Shown here piece by piece: positions 46,758-56,094 of a stretch of DNA of 64,000 nucleotides (positions are counted from its first letter, which is position 1; each line of letters begins with the position of its first letter). Source of the stretch: Pelistega suis (GTDB lineage Bacteria > Pseudomonadota > Gammaproteobacteria > Burkholderiales > Burkholderiaceae_B); the NCBI RefSeq assembly GCF_013133795.1, contig NZ_JABGBN010000002.1, forward strand, positions 248,001 through 312,000, given 5' to 3'. A model generated the notes under the pieces. It ran no database searches. It had not been told where the DNA came from and worked only from the letters and a program-made list of their open reading frames with translations. The position numbers and the translations under genes are program-made.

Positions 46758-47885
46758 GTGAAAACCAACACACTTTCTCGTCTGCTGATGGCGAGTTCAA
46801 CTGTACTATTACTTGCAGCTTGTGCCAGCAACTCATCGTCTTATGAGTCAGACTCCTCCTCTGTCATAACCAATACTACTCAACATAAAAAAACAGGTTG
46901 GCAAGTAGAAAACTCCCCACTGAGTATGAATCAACAAACCTTTACTCAACAAGTTTCTCAACGCTATAACATTCCCGAAAGCTTTATTCAAAATATGCTT
47001 TCTCAAGCCAATGTTAATGCTCGCGTGATTGATTTAATGAGCCCTAAAAAAACGACTGCTATTAAACGCCATTGGCAAACTTATCGTAATCGTTTTGTTG
47101 AGCCGATTCGCACACGTAAAGGAACCGCCTTTTGGAATATCCATCGCGCAGACTTAGCCGCTGCCGAACGCCAATATGGTGTGCCTGCCGCCATTATTGC
47201 TGGGATTATCGGTGTTGAAACAGTCTATGGTGAACAAATGGGTTCATTTAGTGTATTAGATGCACTCTACACGCTAGGTTTTAGCCACCCAGACCCGTCT
47301 CGTCCCGAGAAAAGTCAGATGTTTCGCAATCAACTGGCAGCACTCATTGAGCTTACCCATAAAGGCAAGTTTGATGGTTATACGGCAACAGGTTCATTTG
47401 CGGGTGCCTCTGGTCTAGGTCAATTTATGCCGATTAGTATCCTACATTATGCCGTCGACGCAGACGGTGACGGCAAGATAGATTTACGCAATAGCACCAA
47501 AGATGCAATTTACTCCGTTGCCAACTTCCTTGTTAAACACGGTTGGCAGTCTAACATGCCTGTTTTTGCACCAGTCCGTCTACCGAGCTCCCCAGCTAAT
47601 CTTGTGGATGGAGGTCTAGAGGCCAAAATGTCTTGGGCACAACTACAAGCAAAAGGTGCTAGTAGTAGTACAACGGGAGCAAAATGGCAAGACGGTGTAC
47701 GTTTAGGTGTGATTGACTTACGAGATGATGTTCGTGGCAATCACGAGTACCGCACAGCCACCCAAAACTTCTTTGCCATTACCAAATACAATCGTAGCTA
47801 CTTCTATGCAGCCTCTGTGGCTGACTTAGCGTCAGTATTAGCCAATGAGCAAATTCGTTCTGGTCATCAAGTCACTCGACCTTGA
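46758..47885 (+). CDS. mltB: Lytic murein transglycosylase B
   Basis: A 375-residue outer-membrane lipoprotein with lipobox LAAC near residue 22. It belongs to the MltB/SLT-3 family; the catalytic Glu is in 'IAGIIGVETVYGEQMG', and 'GASGLGQFMPISI' with 'DADGDGKIDLRNS' (a Ca-binding-like loop) is typical. It cleaves glycan strands to 1,6-anhydro ends, which can later feed NagZ-based recycling. The start was put at GTG 46758 (GGGGAA upstream) rather than TTG 46743. Confidence 0.93.
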   Translation: MKTNTLSRLLMASSTVLLLAACASNSSSYESDSSSVITNTTQHKKTGWQVENSPLSMNQQTFTQQVSQRYNIPESFIQNMLSQANVNARVIDLMSPKKTTAIKRHWQTYRNRFVEPIRTRKGTAFWNIHRADLAAAERQYGVPAAIIAGIIGVETVYGEQMGSFSVLDALYTLGFSHPDPSRPEKSQMFRNQLAALIELTHKGKFDGYTATGSFAGASGLGQFMPISILHYAVDADGDGKIDLRNSTKDAIYSVANFLVKHGWQSNMPVFAPVRLPSSPANLVDGGLEAKMSWAQLQAKGASSSTTGAKWQDGVRLGVIDLRDDVRGNHEYRTATQNFFAITKYNRSYFYAASVADLASVLANEQIRSGHQVTRP

Positions 47886-47934
47886 TACTTAAAGCTCATC
47901 ACCTTAAAAGCTTAACTCCTTAATACTCAGCAAA

Positions 47935-47968
47935 AAGGGCTGTGTTCGATAAATCGAATTCAGCCCTT
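47935..47968 (+). terminator. Terminator after mltB
   Basis: A two-part stem: AAGGGCTG pairs with CAGCCCTT, and inside it TTCGA pairs with TCGAA around a TAAA loop. It is followed by AAATTTTTAAAT. It lies 49 bases after mltB and could also stop transcription from the opposite strand. Confidence 0.75.
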
Positions 47969-48000
47969 AAATTTTTAAATGTTCACTTCTTAAGAGTCTA

Positions 48001-48123
48001 CTAAAAACAAGCCCATACCAAATCAGCGAAACTCATCACCATATCAGGTCTAAGATAGAGTAAGAAAATAGCACTTAATAAAGCCACTCCTAAGAGATAA
48101 AAGAATACTTTTTTTATCAACAT
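48001..48123 (-). CDS. Small single-pass membrane protein, 40 residues
   Basis: A 40-codon ORF (ATG 48123, TAG 48001-48003) with a good ribosome site (AGGAAGAAG before the ATG), 10 bases behind the MFS transporter gene. It encodes a basic start, one hydrophobic helix ('VFFYLLGVALLSAIFLLYL', residues 6-24) and a short tail 'RPDMVMSFADLVWACF'. The tail pattern R/x-P-D/x-...-A-D/N-x-V/L-W-x-C-F resembles small conserved proteins that I recall from betaproteobacteria, but I cannot confirm this. The function is unknown. Confidence 0.65.
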   Translation of the reverse strand: MLIKKVFFYLLGVALLSAIFLLYLRPDMVMSFADLVWACF

Positions 48124-48133
48124 TTTCTTCTTC

Positions 48134-49348
48134 CTAAGCCATCACCGCACGCTTAATCGGCCCCTCATTCATCGGAATATGCACTAAAGCAGAAACAATA
48201 CTCAACGCAATGGCTATATACCAAACTAAATCGTAATTACCATATTGGTCATACAAATAACCACCGAGCCATACGCCAAAAAAAGAGCCTATTTGATGAC
48301 TACAAAAAACGCTTGCGCTCAGCATAGAGAAATGTTGCACCCCAAAAATTTGGGCAACAATCGCATTTGTCATCGGTACTGTTGATAGCCATAAAATACC
48401 CATTACAGCAGCAAAAATATAGACACTCATCGCACTCAATGGCAAAGTGATAAATAGGATAATCGCTACCGCCCGTAAACTATAAATACTGAGCAATATA
48501 AAGCGTTTTTGATACTTTTGTCCAAGGAGCCCTACACTATACGTACCAAAAATATTAAATAAACCAATCAAAGCTAAGGCAATGCTGGCGACATGCGGTG
48601 CCATCCCAAAATCTTTGACATAGGACGGTAGATGAACGCCGATAAAAACCACTTGGAAGCCGCAGGTAAAATAACCGATCACTAGCAATAAGAAACTACG
48701 GTAAGTAAATGCTTCTGTCAATGCCTGCAAAATACTTTGCTGTCCTGCACCATGACTACCCGTATAATTCGGCTCACGTAAACCACGTGCCAGCACAATA
48801 ATGACAAGACTCAGCACCGCACAAATGACTAAAGCATTTTGCCAATTAAACCAATCAATCAATACATTCTCTACCGGCACCATAAAGAACTGACCAAATG
48901 AGCCCGCTGCTGCAATGATTCCCATCGCCCAAGAGCGCTTTTCGGCAGAAACATTACGCCCTAATACGCCATATACCACTGCATAAGTCGTACTCGCCTG
49001 CGCCAGTCCAATCAAACAGCCCGTTGTGAGAAAAAAAGCAAGTGGTGTACTGGTATACGCCATTCCCAATAAACCAAGTGCATAACACAATGCCCCCATA
49101 ATCAACACGCGATAGGCACCGATACGGTCAGCAATCATGCCAATAAAAATACCAAAAAAACCCCAGCTTAAATTCTGTAACGCCAACGCAAAAGAGAAGG
49201 TTTCTCGGCTCCAGCCATTTTCAGTAATAATCGGTAATTGCCACAGACCAAAACCATGACGAATGCCCATCGCAATAGTAACGATAATAGAGCCACAAAG
49301 CAATAATTGACGCAAAGGAATAGCTGGCGGTGTCTGTGTCGTACTCAT
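48134..49348 (-). CDS. MFS transporter
   Basis: A 404-residue major facilitator with 12 predicted helices. It has the loop 2-3 motif 'GMIADRIGAYRVLIMGALCYAL' in recognisable form near residues 62-83. An early 'GIRHGFGLWQLPIITENGW' is seen in OFA-like or organic-anion MFS proteins. The substrate cannot be told. It appears to share a transcript with the 40-residue membrane protein downstream. Confidence 0.85.
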   Translation of the reverse strand: MSTTQTPPAIPLRQLLLCGSIIVTIAMGIRHGFGLWQLPIITENGWSRETFSFALALQNLSWGFFGIFIGMIADRIGAYRVLIMGALCYALGLLGMAYTSTPLAFFLTTGCLIGLAQASTTYAVVYGVLGRNVSAEKRSWAMGIIAAAGSFGQFFMVPVENVLIDWFNWQNALVICAVLSLVIIVLARGLREPNYTGSHGAGQQSILQALTEAFTYRSFLLLVIGYFTCGFQVVFIGVHLPSYVKDFGMAPHVASIALALIGLFNIFGTYSVGLLGQKYQKRFILLSIYSLRAVAIILFITLPLSAMSVYIFAAVMGILWLSTVPMTNAIVAQIFGVQHFSMLSASVFCSHQIGSFFGVWLGGYLYDQYGNYDLVWYIAIALSIVSALVHIPMNEGPIKRAVMA

Positions 49349-49395
49349 AAACGTTGTCTCTAATCTTTCTTATTAAACCTAAACCCTAAGAGGCC

Positions 49396-49968
49396 TTATT
49401 GATTCTTAATAATAGGCCATGCCTTATGCATATAATAAAACATTGACCACACAGTCAGCACGGCAGCAATATACATGAGAATACTCCCTAGCCATATCGT
49501 ATTGATACCGTACAGAGGTTGAGCAAACATTAATAAAGGAATCGCACTCATCTGTGCTGCTGTTTTAAATTTGCCTAACCAATGGACCGCAACGCTACCT
49601 CGAGAACCTAATGTTGCCATCCATTCACGTAAGGCAGTAATCGTAATCTCACGACCGATAATAATCAGCACAATAAAAGAATCTACGCGATTTAAATCTA
49701 ATAAAATCAGCAAAGCAGCACACACCATCAACTTGTCTGCCACAGGATCTAAAAAAGCCCCAAACGATGTTGTCTGATTCCAGCGACGCGCCAACCAACC
49801 ATCAAACCAATCAGTTAATGCAGCAAAAATAAATGCGACAGCACCGATAAAGTCTCGCAGATGTACTCCCATCCAGTCTGTCGGCAAATAATATAGTGCC
49901 ACGACCAAGGGTATCATCCCTATCCGCATCCAAGTTAAAGCTAAAGGAATATTCATAAAAGTCTTCAT
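49396..49968 (-). CDS. pgsA: CDP-diacylglycerol-glycerol-3-phosphate phosphatidyltransferase
   Basis: A 190-residue CDP-alcohol phosphatidyltransferase with about five helices, making phosphatidylglycerol phosphate. The signature DGx2ARx8Gx3Dx3D is complete in 'DGWLARRWNQTTSFGAFLDP' and the following 'VAD', near residues 64-86. An AGGA site precedes ATG 49968. It follows uvrC by 18 bases, the conserved uvrC-pgsA pair. Confidence 0.96.
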   Translation of the reverse strand: MKTFMNIPLALTWMRIGMIPLVVALYYLPTDWMGVHLRDFIGAVAFIFAALTDWFDGWLARRWNQTTSFGAFLDPVADKLMVCAALLILLDLNRVDSFIVLIIIGREITITALREWMATLGSRGSVAVHWLGKFKTAAQMSAIPLLMFAQPLYGINTIWLGSILMYIAAVLTVWSMFYYMHKAWPIIKNQ

Positions 49969-49986
49969 AGTGTTCCTATGCTACCA

Positions 49987-51810
49987 CTAACGTAACGATT
50001 CGTATATTTTTTCTGCTAATTGTTGTGAAATACCTTCAACCGATTGCAAGTCTTCGATGCTAGCATTCACAACTCCCGTAAAACCACCGAATCGGGCTAA
50101 TAATTTCTGGCGACGTTTAGCACCAATACCCTCAATTTCTTCTAAACGAGAGACATTGCGCTGCTTAGCACGTTTTGCGCGCATACCCGTCACCGCAAAT
50201 CGATGTGCCTCGTCACGAATCTGTGCTACCAACATTAAAGCTGCTGACCCCACTCCCAATGCTAAAGAAGGTCTACCATCCGTAAAGATTAACGTTTCTA
50301 AGCCTACCTTACGTCCCTCTCCTTTAGCCACACCGACAATTTTACTCGTATCTAAACCATACTCTTCAAAAACCTGACGTGCCATTTCAATTTGTCCCTT
50401 GCCGCCGTCAATCAAGACAATATCTGGCATTTCAGAGGCATCTTCACTCGCCTTGGCATAACGCCGCTGTAAGGCTTGTTTCATCGCCGCATAATCATCA
50501 CCGGGTGTAATACCGGCAATATTAAAGCGGCGATACCGTGAGGACTGCATATCATGGTGCTGATAAACCACACAAGAAGCTTGTGTGGCCTCTCCTGCAC
50601 TATGGCTAATATCAAAACATTCAATCCAAAGATGATTTAAACCATCGGGGTCTTGTGGCAAGCCAAGCAGCTCCGCTAATGCTAGAGTCTTTGCCTCTTT
50701 TGCACTCGTTTCTGATAAGGCACGTCCCAAAGCCAAATGGGCATTTTGCTGGGCTAGCTCTAACCAAACCTTTTGCGTTTCATTAGGACGTAATACAATT
50801 TTAGTCTTACGAGATTGTTGTTCTATTAACAAATCTAATAAGGTTTTATCAGGCAAGGCATGCGATAAAATCAGTTGTGATGGTAATTGATTTTCTAAAT
50901 AGTGGGCCGCTATAAAGGCACTTAACACGTCTTCTTCACTATCACCATTTACCTGCGTAGGAAATACTGCCTTATCGCCCAAGTGGCGACCTCCTCGTAC
51001 CATAGCGAGATTGATACAACACTTTCCACCCTCAAACAGCACGACAATAATATCGGCATCCACCTGCGCATTCAATTCCATCGATTGACTATGCATCACT
51101 GTCGCTAAGGATTGCATTTGATCACGATATAAGGCAGCTTGTTCAAACTCCAAAGCATCAGAAGCCTGTAACATTTTATGCTCAATGCTTTTAATCACAT
51201 CTGTCGCTTGCCCATCGAGGAATCGTAAAGCATTTTGTACATCTTGCTGATAATCCTCTACGGAGATTTTTTCTACACAAGGCGCTGTACAACGGTTAAT
51301 TTGATGCAATAAACAAGGGCGTGAACGGTTACTAAACACACTATCTTCACAGGTTCTCAAACGAAAAACCTTCTGTAGAATCTGAATAGAATCTCTTACC
51401 GCATAAGAATTAGGAAAAGGCCCAAAAAAGCGCCCTGCCTTGTTCGTAGAACCGCGATAATAAGCGAGACGTGGATACGCATGCCCACTAAACATTAAAT
51501 AAGGGTATGACTTATCATCCCTAAATAAAATATTATATTTAGGGTGTAAACGCTTAATCAGGTTATTTTCAAGAATTAAAGCCTCTGCCTCAGAGCGGGT
51601 CACCGTGACTTCCGTGCGTACCACTCTCGCAATCATATGCGCAATACGAGGACTCGCCAGATTTTTTTGAAAATAGGACGATACCCGTTTTTTTAAATCC
51701 CTTGCCTTACCGACATATAAAACCTCATCATTTTCGGCAATATGTCGGTATACACCGGGCAAGTGAGGCAAATCATTTAGAAAAGATTTGAGCTTGGAAG
51801 GATCTTGCAT
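49987..51810 (-). CDS. uvrC: Excinuclease ABC subunit C
   Basis: A 607-residue nucleotide excision repair nuclease that cuts both sides of the lesion. It has the GIY-YIG domain ('[20 protein letters not shown]', residues about 17-36), the UVR motif ('[19 protein letters not shown]', about 212-230), the RNase H-like 3' domain ('[17 protein letters not shown]') and C-terminal helix-hairpin-helix repeats ('[19 protein letters not shown]'). The start overlaps the nagZ end by 38 bases. Confidence 0.97.
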   Translation of the reverse strand: MQDPSKLKSFLNDLPHLPGVYRHIAENDEVLYVGKARDLKKRVSSYFQKNLASPRIAHMIARVVRTEVTVTRSEAEALILENNLIKRLHPKYNILFRDDKSYPYLMFSGHAYPRLAYYRGSTNKAGRFFGPFPNSYAVRDSIQILQKVFRLRTCEDSVFSNRSRPCLLHQINRCTAPCVEKISVEDYQQDVQNALRFLDGQATDVIKSIEHKMLQASDALEFEQAALYRDQMQSLATVMHSQSMELNAQVDADIIVVLFEGGKCCINLAMVRGGRHLGDKAVFPTQVNGDSEEDVLSAFIAAHYLENQLPSQLILSHALPDKTLLDLLIEQQSRKTKIVLRPNETQKVWLELAQQNAHLALGRALSETSAKEAKTLALAELLGLPQDPDGLNHLWIECFDISHSAGEATQASCVVYQHHDMQSSRYRRFNIAGITPGDDYAAMKQALQRRYAKASEDASEMPDIVLIDGGKGQIEMARQVFEEYGLDTSKIVGVAKGEGRKVGLETLIFTDGRPSLALGVGSAALMLVAQIRDEAHRFAVTGMRAKRAKQRNVSRLEEIEGIGAKRRQKLLARFGGFTGVVNASIEDLQSVEGISQQLAEKIYESLR

Positions 51811-52813
51811 CTTTATAGCGTTGATTATCTTGTAATTCAGTCCAGCTCATAAAGCGCTGACTAGGAATAAGGCGCATGAGGCGCTGGATGGATTCCTCTT
51901 TAGGGATGACATCTAACTCCGCCAATAGCTGATCCACCAAGTCAGGACGATTGCACACCAGTACCATATCACAACCCGCACTCAGCGCAGCCTTAGCACG
52001 CTTTGTAATATTACCCGCAACACTTGCCCCTTCCATCGTCAAGTCATCGGAAAAGACCATCCCTTGATAGTTTAAGCGTTGGCGTAAGATTTTCTGAATC
52101 CATACTTTAGAAAAACCTGCATTTTTCTTATCCACTTTGGGATAAATCACGTGCGCTGGCATGACTGCCTGCAATACCATATCACTTAACCATTCGTAAG
52201 GCATGGCATCTTCCGTCAGAATATCCTCTAACTCACGTTCATCCACAGGAATAGCAATGTGTGAATCCGCATCCACAAAACCATGTCCGGGGAAATGTTT
52301 ACCACAAGACGCCATCCCCGCCTGAGCCAGACCTTGGATAACAGCACGAGCAAGCATCGCAACGACTTTAGGGTCACGATGGAAAGAACGTGTACCAATC
52401 ACTGTACTCACACCGTAGTCTAAGTCTAATACAGGTGCAAACGTAAAATCCACACCACAAGCACGTAATTCTGCCGCTAAGACATAGCCAACCTCTGTCG
52501 CTGCACGCATTGCCCATAATGGATTACGCTCCCAATATTCACCAATCTCTCGCATCGATGGCAAATGCGTAAAACCTTTGTCTTTAAAGCGCTGTACACG
52601 ACCACCCTCATGATCAACGGCGATTAATAAGGAGCCTGAACGAGCCTGACGAATTTGCTTTGTCAGTTTCTGTAACTGCTCAGGATTCTCATAATTACGA
52701 GAAAACAAAATAACGCCACCCACTAAGGGATGTTTTAACCGTTGCGCTTCTTCTTTTGTTAATGTTGTCCCTTGTACATCAACAAGCACAGGGCCAGGTA
52801 AAACTTTTGTCAT
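51773..52813 (-). CDS. nagZ: Beta-N-acetylhexosaminidase NagZ
   Basis: A 346-residue GH3 enzyme of the cytoplasm that removes GlcNAc from anhydro-muropeptides in cell wall recycling. Canonical motifs are '[21 protein letters not shown]' (residues about 66-86), '[17 protein letters not shown]' with the catalytic His, and the nucleophile Asp in '[12 protein letters not shown]'. It acts on products of lytic transglycosylases such as MltB. It is followed by uvrC with a 38-base overlap. Confidence 0.95.
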   Translation of the reverse strand: MTKVLPGPVLVDVQGTTLTKEEAQRLKHPLVGGVILFSRNYENPEQLQKLTKQIRQARSGSLLIAVDHEGGRVQRFKDKGFTHLPSMREIGEYWERNPLWAMRAATEVGYVLAAELRACGVDFTFAPVLDLDYGVSTVIGTRSFHRDPKVVAMLARAVIQGLAQAGMASCGKHFPGHGFVDADSHIAIPVDERELEDILTEDAMPYEWLSDMVLQAVMPAHVIYPKVDKKNAGFSKVWIQKILRQRLNYQGMVFSDDLTMEGASVAGNITKRAKAALSAGCDMVLVCNRPDLVDQLLAELDVIPKEESIQRLMRLIPSQRFMSWTELQDNQRYKDARSFQAQIFSK

Positions 52814-52835
52814 AGATTACTCATAAAAAAATCAA

Positions 52836-53231
52836 CTACTTCCCCTCAACAATCACATAGGCCATCACCAAATCAGATTCATCAGTTAATGACACATGTA
52901 CTGTTGAAAATCTTTCTTCAAACCATGTTTTTAAAGGATCAGATAACACCACCATCGGCTTACCACTCGGTGCATTGAGCACTTGCATGCGCGACCAAGC
53001 CATAGGAGAGCGAATACCTAACCCTACAGCTTTTGAAAAAGCCTCTTTGGCAGCAAATCTTGTCGCCAGAAAACGGATTCCTCGCTGCTGATCGCGTGCA
53101 TAACGTGCATGAAATTTGTCCTGTTCCTGCTCACCAAGAATACGCTTAACAAAGCGCTCTCCAAACTGCGCAAAGGCTTTTTCTATCCGATGAAGATACA
53201 GTAAATCTGTACCAATGCCAGCAATACTCAT
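52836..53231 (-). CDS. acpS: Holo-[acyl-carrier-protein] synthase
   Basis: A 131-residue phosphopantetheinyl transferase that activates the acyl carrier protein. The metal site is in '[16 protein letters not shown]' (residues 6-21) and '[17 protein letters not shown]' (about 56-72). It overlaps orn by one base at 53231 and is 22 bases before nagZ. In many betaproteobacteria pdxJ precedes acpS; here it does not. Confidence 0.95.
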   Translation of the reverse strand: MSIAGIGTDLLYLHRIEKAFAQFGERFVKRILGEQEQDKFHARYARDQQRGIRFLATRFAAKEAFSKAVGLGIRSPMAWSRMQVLNAPSGKPMVVLSDPLKTWFEERFSTVHVSLTDESDLVMAYVIVEGK

Positions 53232-53782
53232 TAGGCTTCCATTTTAAGGAAATGCTCACGATAATGTTTTAGCTCATCAATCGACTCATGAATATCAGCC
53301 AATGCCTCATGACGTGCTTTTTTCTGGAAGCTCTTATACACATCTGGTCGCCAGCGTTTAGCCAACTCTTTAAACGTACTCACATCAACGGTACGATAAT
53401 GTAAAAAAGCCTCCAGCTTAGGCATATATTTATACATAAACCGTCTATCTTGACTGACTGAGTTACCACAAAGTGGTGAGGTTTTCTCTGGTACATATTG
53501 CTTTAAAAAAGCTAATAATTGCTCCTCGACATCTGCCTCTGTCAAAGTGGACTCTCGCACTTTCGCTGTCAAGCCTGTCCGACCATGGGTGTCCGTATTC
53601 CATTTATCCATCCCATTTAAGACTTCATCGCTCTGATGAATCACGAACACGGGCGCTTCGGCTACAATAGTTAAATCGGACTCCGTAACCACAAGGGCAA
53701 CTTCAAGAATTTTTTCTTTTTCAGGGTCTAATCCGCTCATTTCCATATCGAGCCAAACAAGACGTTGAGAATTATTTGCCAT
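53231..53782 (-). CDS. orn: Oligoribonuclease
   Basis: A 183-residue DEDDh exonuclease that degrades RNA dinucleotides, including pGpG from c-di-GMP. The acid residues are visible in '[20 protein letters not shown]' (residues 9-28), '[15 protein letters not shown]' and '[19 protein letters not shown]' with the catalytic His and Asp. It is divergent from the M48 peptidase gene over 56 bases. Confidence 0.96.
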   Translation of the reverse strand: MANNSQRLVWLDMEMSGLDPEKEKILEVALVVTESDLTIVAEAPVFVIHQSDEVLNGMDKWNTDTHGRTGLTAKVRESTLTEADVEEQLLAFLKQYVPEKTSPLCGNSVSQDRRFMYKYMPKLEAFLHYRTVDVSTFKELAKRWRPDVYKSFQKKARHEALADIHESIDELKHYREHFLKMEA

Positions 53783-53838
53783 GAAGAGTATTTCCTATAA
53801 AATTACCGTTATTTTCTCATAACTACCTAATTAAAGTG

Positions 53839-55101
53839 ATGACCATTACAAGTTTTACGATTATTTTTATTGTCCTACTCGTCAGCCAAACATTGACGCA
53901 GTTTTACTTATCTTCTCGTCAAGTCAAAGCTGTCAGTCTACATAAGGATCATGTCCCCCTTGAGTTTGCACATAAAATCAGCTTAACGAGTCATCAGCGA
54001 GCTGCCAAATACACGATTGCTCGCCAACGCTTACACCTTATTGAGATTCTTGTTGAAGTTGCTTTACTGCTTGGTTTTACCCTATTTGGTGGCTTAACTT
54101 GGCTCAATAATCTATTAGCCACTCACATCAGTTCTGCGATTTGGTATCAGATTGCCTTAGTCTTGTCTGTGTTTGCCATTAGCGCTATCGTGAGCTTACC
54201 TTTTTCACTTTATCGTACGTTTGGACTAGAAGCCTCTTTTGGCTTTAATCGCATGACCCCTGCTTTATTTGTCATGGATTTAATCAAAAGCACCTTACTC
54301 AGCCTAGTGATTATGGTACCTCTCCTCTATGGTCTATTTGTTTTCTTAGATAATTTCTATAGTCCTAATTGGTGGATTTGGGTTTGGGCAGGATTTGTTG
54401 GCATCACCTTATTATTGATGTTTATCGGCCCTAAATTTATTATGCCTTTGTTTAATAAATTTACACCATTAGATAATCCAGAGTTACAAGACCGTATCCA
54501 AGCTTTAGCCAAACGCGCTGATTTTGGTTTAAAAGAACTCTTTGTAATGGACGGTTCAAAACGTAGCTCACATGGCAACGCTTTCTTTACAGGTTTTGGT
54601 AAAAATCGCCGCATCGTTTTCTTTGATACCTTATTAAATAAACTCAACCCTTCTGAAATCGAAGCGGTACTCGCACATGAACTCGGTCACTTTAAGCATA
54701 AGCACATTCTTAAACGGATGATAATGAGTTTTGTGATGAGCTTTATCTTCTTTGCCATTCTTGGTTATCTCATCGATAAAACATGGTTCTATGCAGGACT
54801 GGGCGTATTTCCGGGTATTAATCAACCGATTTTTGGTATGGCTATCGTTCTCTTTTCTATCGTATTACCCGTCTTTACCTTCTGGTACACCCCTATCAGC
54901 AGCTTTTTATCACGCAAAGATGAATTTGAGGCAGACCGTTATGCAGCCAGCCAAAGCAATGCTAATGATTTAATCTCTGCATTAGTTAAGCTCTATGATG
55001 ACAATGCCGCCACCTTAACCCCTGATAACTTACACTCTGCTTTCTACGATAGCCACCCTCCAGCAAGTGTTCGTATTCAACACTTAAAAATGGCGAGTTA
55101 A
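53839..55101 (+). CDS. Ste24-like M48 metallopeptidase
   Basis: A 420-residue polytopic membrane protease of the CAAX-protease-1/Ste24 type. An N-terminal peptidase_M48_N region with several helices leads to the zinc site HELGH in 'VLAHELGHFKHKHILKRM', and the third ligand lies in 'KDEFEADRYAASQSN'. The exact target is unknown; bacterial members take part in membrane protein quality control. The ORF opens with GTG directly before an ATG; ATG 53839 was chosen. It is followed by rsgA 2 bases later. Confidence 0.9.
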   Translation: MTITSFTIIFIVLLVSQTLTQFYLSSRQVKAVSLHKDHVPLEFAHKISLTSHQRAAKYTIARQRLHLIEILVEVALLLGFTLFGGLTWLNNLLATHISSAIWYQIALVLSVFAISAIVSLPFSLYRTFGLEASFGFNRMTPALFVMDLIKSTLLSLVIMVPLLYGLFVFLDNFYSPNWWIWVWAGFVGITLLLMFIGPKFIMPLFNKFTPLDNPELQDRIQALAKRADFGLKELFVMDGSKRSSHGNAFFTGFGKNRRIVFFDTLLNKLNPSEIEAVLAHELGHFKHKHILKRMIMSFVMSFIFFAILGYLIDKTWFYAGLGVFPGINQPIFGMAIVLFSIVLPVFTFWYTPISSFLSRKDEFEADRYAASQSNANDLISALVKLYDDNAATLTPDNLHSAFYDSHPPASVRIQHLKMAS

Positions 55102-55103
55102 TC

Positions 55104-55991
55104 ATGCAAGGTCGAGTGATTACGGCTTACGGTCGCCACTTTATGGTAAAACTTAGCGACGGTACAATACGCCAAAGTTATATGAAAGGTAAAAAAACAG
55201 GGGTTTGCGTGGGTGATTATGTGCGTGTCGCACTACAAGGGAATGAAGAGGCACGCATTGAAGAAGTCCTTGAACGCCAAAATCTCCTTTATCGCTCAGA
55301 TGAAATGCGTTCTAAACAGTTTGCGGCTAATGTTGATCAATTACTTATCGTCGTGGCTGTGCAACCAACTTTCTCGGATGACTTGCTCAGCCGTGCGATT
55401 GTCGGTGCAAGAAGTGCGCATATAGACCCTATTATTCTACTCAATAAAGTTGACTTAATAGAAGACTACCCCCAAGCCAAAGAGCGTCTTAGTATCTATG
55501 CACAACTTGGTATTCCTATTATCGAAATCAGCACATTAGATGCAAATCAACTCAAAACGCAATTACTTCCCCTGCTGCAAGATAAAACAAGCCTTTTGTT
55601 TGGTCAAAGTGCCATGGGAAAATCTAGTATTCTGAATGTCCTAGTCCCTGAAGCAAAAGCACATACCCAAGAATATTCCGTGGCACTAGGTACAGGCAAA
55701 CACACTACGACAACAACCAGTCTTTATGAATTACCTGATATCCAAGGCTATCTCATTGATTCACCCGGATTTCAAAGTTTTGGTTTACGTCATCTAGGAC
55801 AAAGCGAGGTAGCATTGGGCTTTCCTGAGTTTAGCGAGTTTGTTGAACAATGCAAATTCTACAACTGTACCCATCTACATGAACCGGGGTGTGGTGTACT
55901 TCGTGCATTAAACGAAGGAATTATCAGCACAAAACGCCACGAAATGTATGAACGTATCCTACTAGAGTGTACGGCGCCAGAGAAATATTAG
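55104..55991 (+). CDS. rsgA: Ribosome small subunit-dependent GTPase A
   Basis: A 295-residue circularly permuted GTPase that helps the late maturation of the 30S subunit. An N-terminal OB-fold is followed by G4 'LLNKVDLI', then G1 'GQSAMGKSSILNVL', G3 'DSPGFQ', and a C-terminal zinc finger 'CKFYNCTHLHEPGCGV'. The permuted order G4-G1-G3 is diagnostic. It is co-transcribed with the M48 peptidase gene. Confidence 0.96.
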   Translation: MQGRVITAYGRHFMVKLSDGTIRQSYMKGKKTGVCVGDYVRVALQGNEEARIEEVLERQNLLYRSDEMRSKQFAANVDQLLIVVAVQPTFSDDLLSRAIVGARSAHIDPIILLNKVDLIEDYPQAKERLSIYAQLGIPIIEISTLDANQLKTQLLPLLQDKTSLLFGQSAMGKSSILNVLVPEAKAHTQEYSVALGTGKHTTTTTSLYELPDIQGYLIDSPGFQSFGLRHLGQSEVALGFPEFSEFVEQCKFYNCTHLHEPGCGVLRALNEGIISTKRHEMYERILLECTAPEKY

Positions 55992-56094
55992 TACTCCGGA
56001 AGAATATTCTTTAAGCGTAAGATATTGGAAAGCTCTCATTTGCTCGGTACACAGAGGATGAGATATCTTCAGCACATCCCATGCATATCCGTCT

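Noticed and set aside
55992-56094. Terminator between the convergent rsgA and uvrB genes
   Set aside because: I found only short palindromes (such as GAATATTC and AGATATCT) and no stem followed by a T-tract, so none is called.
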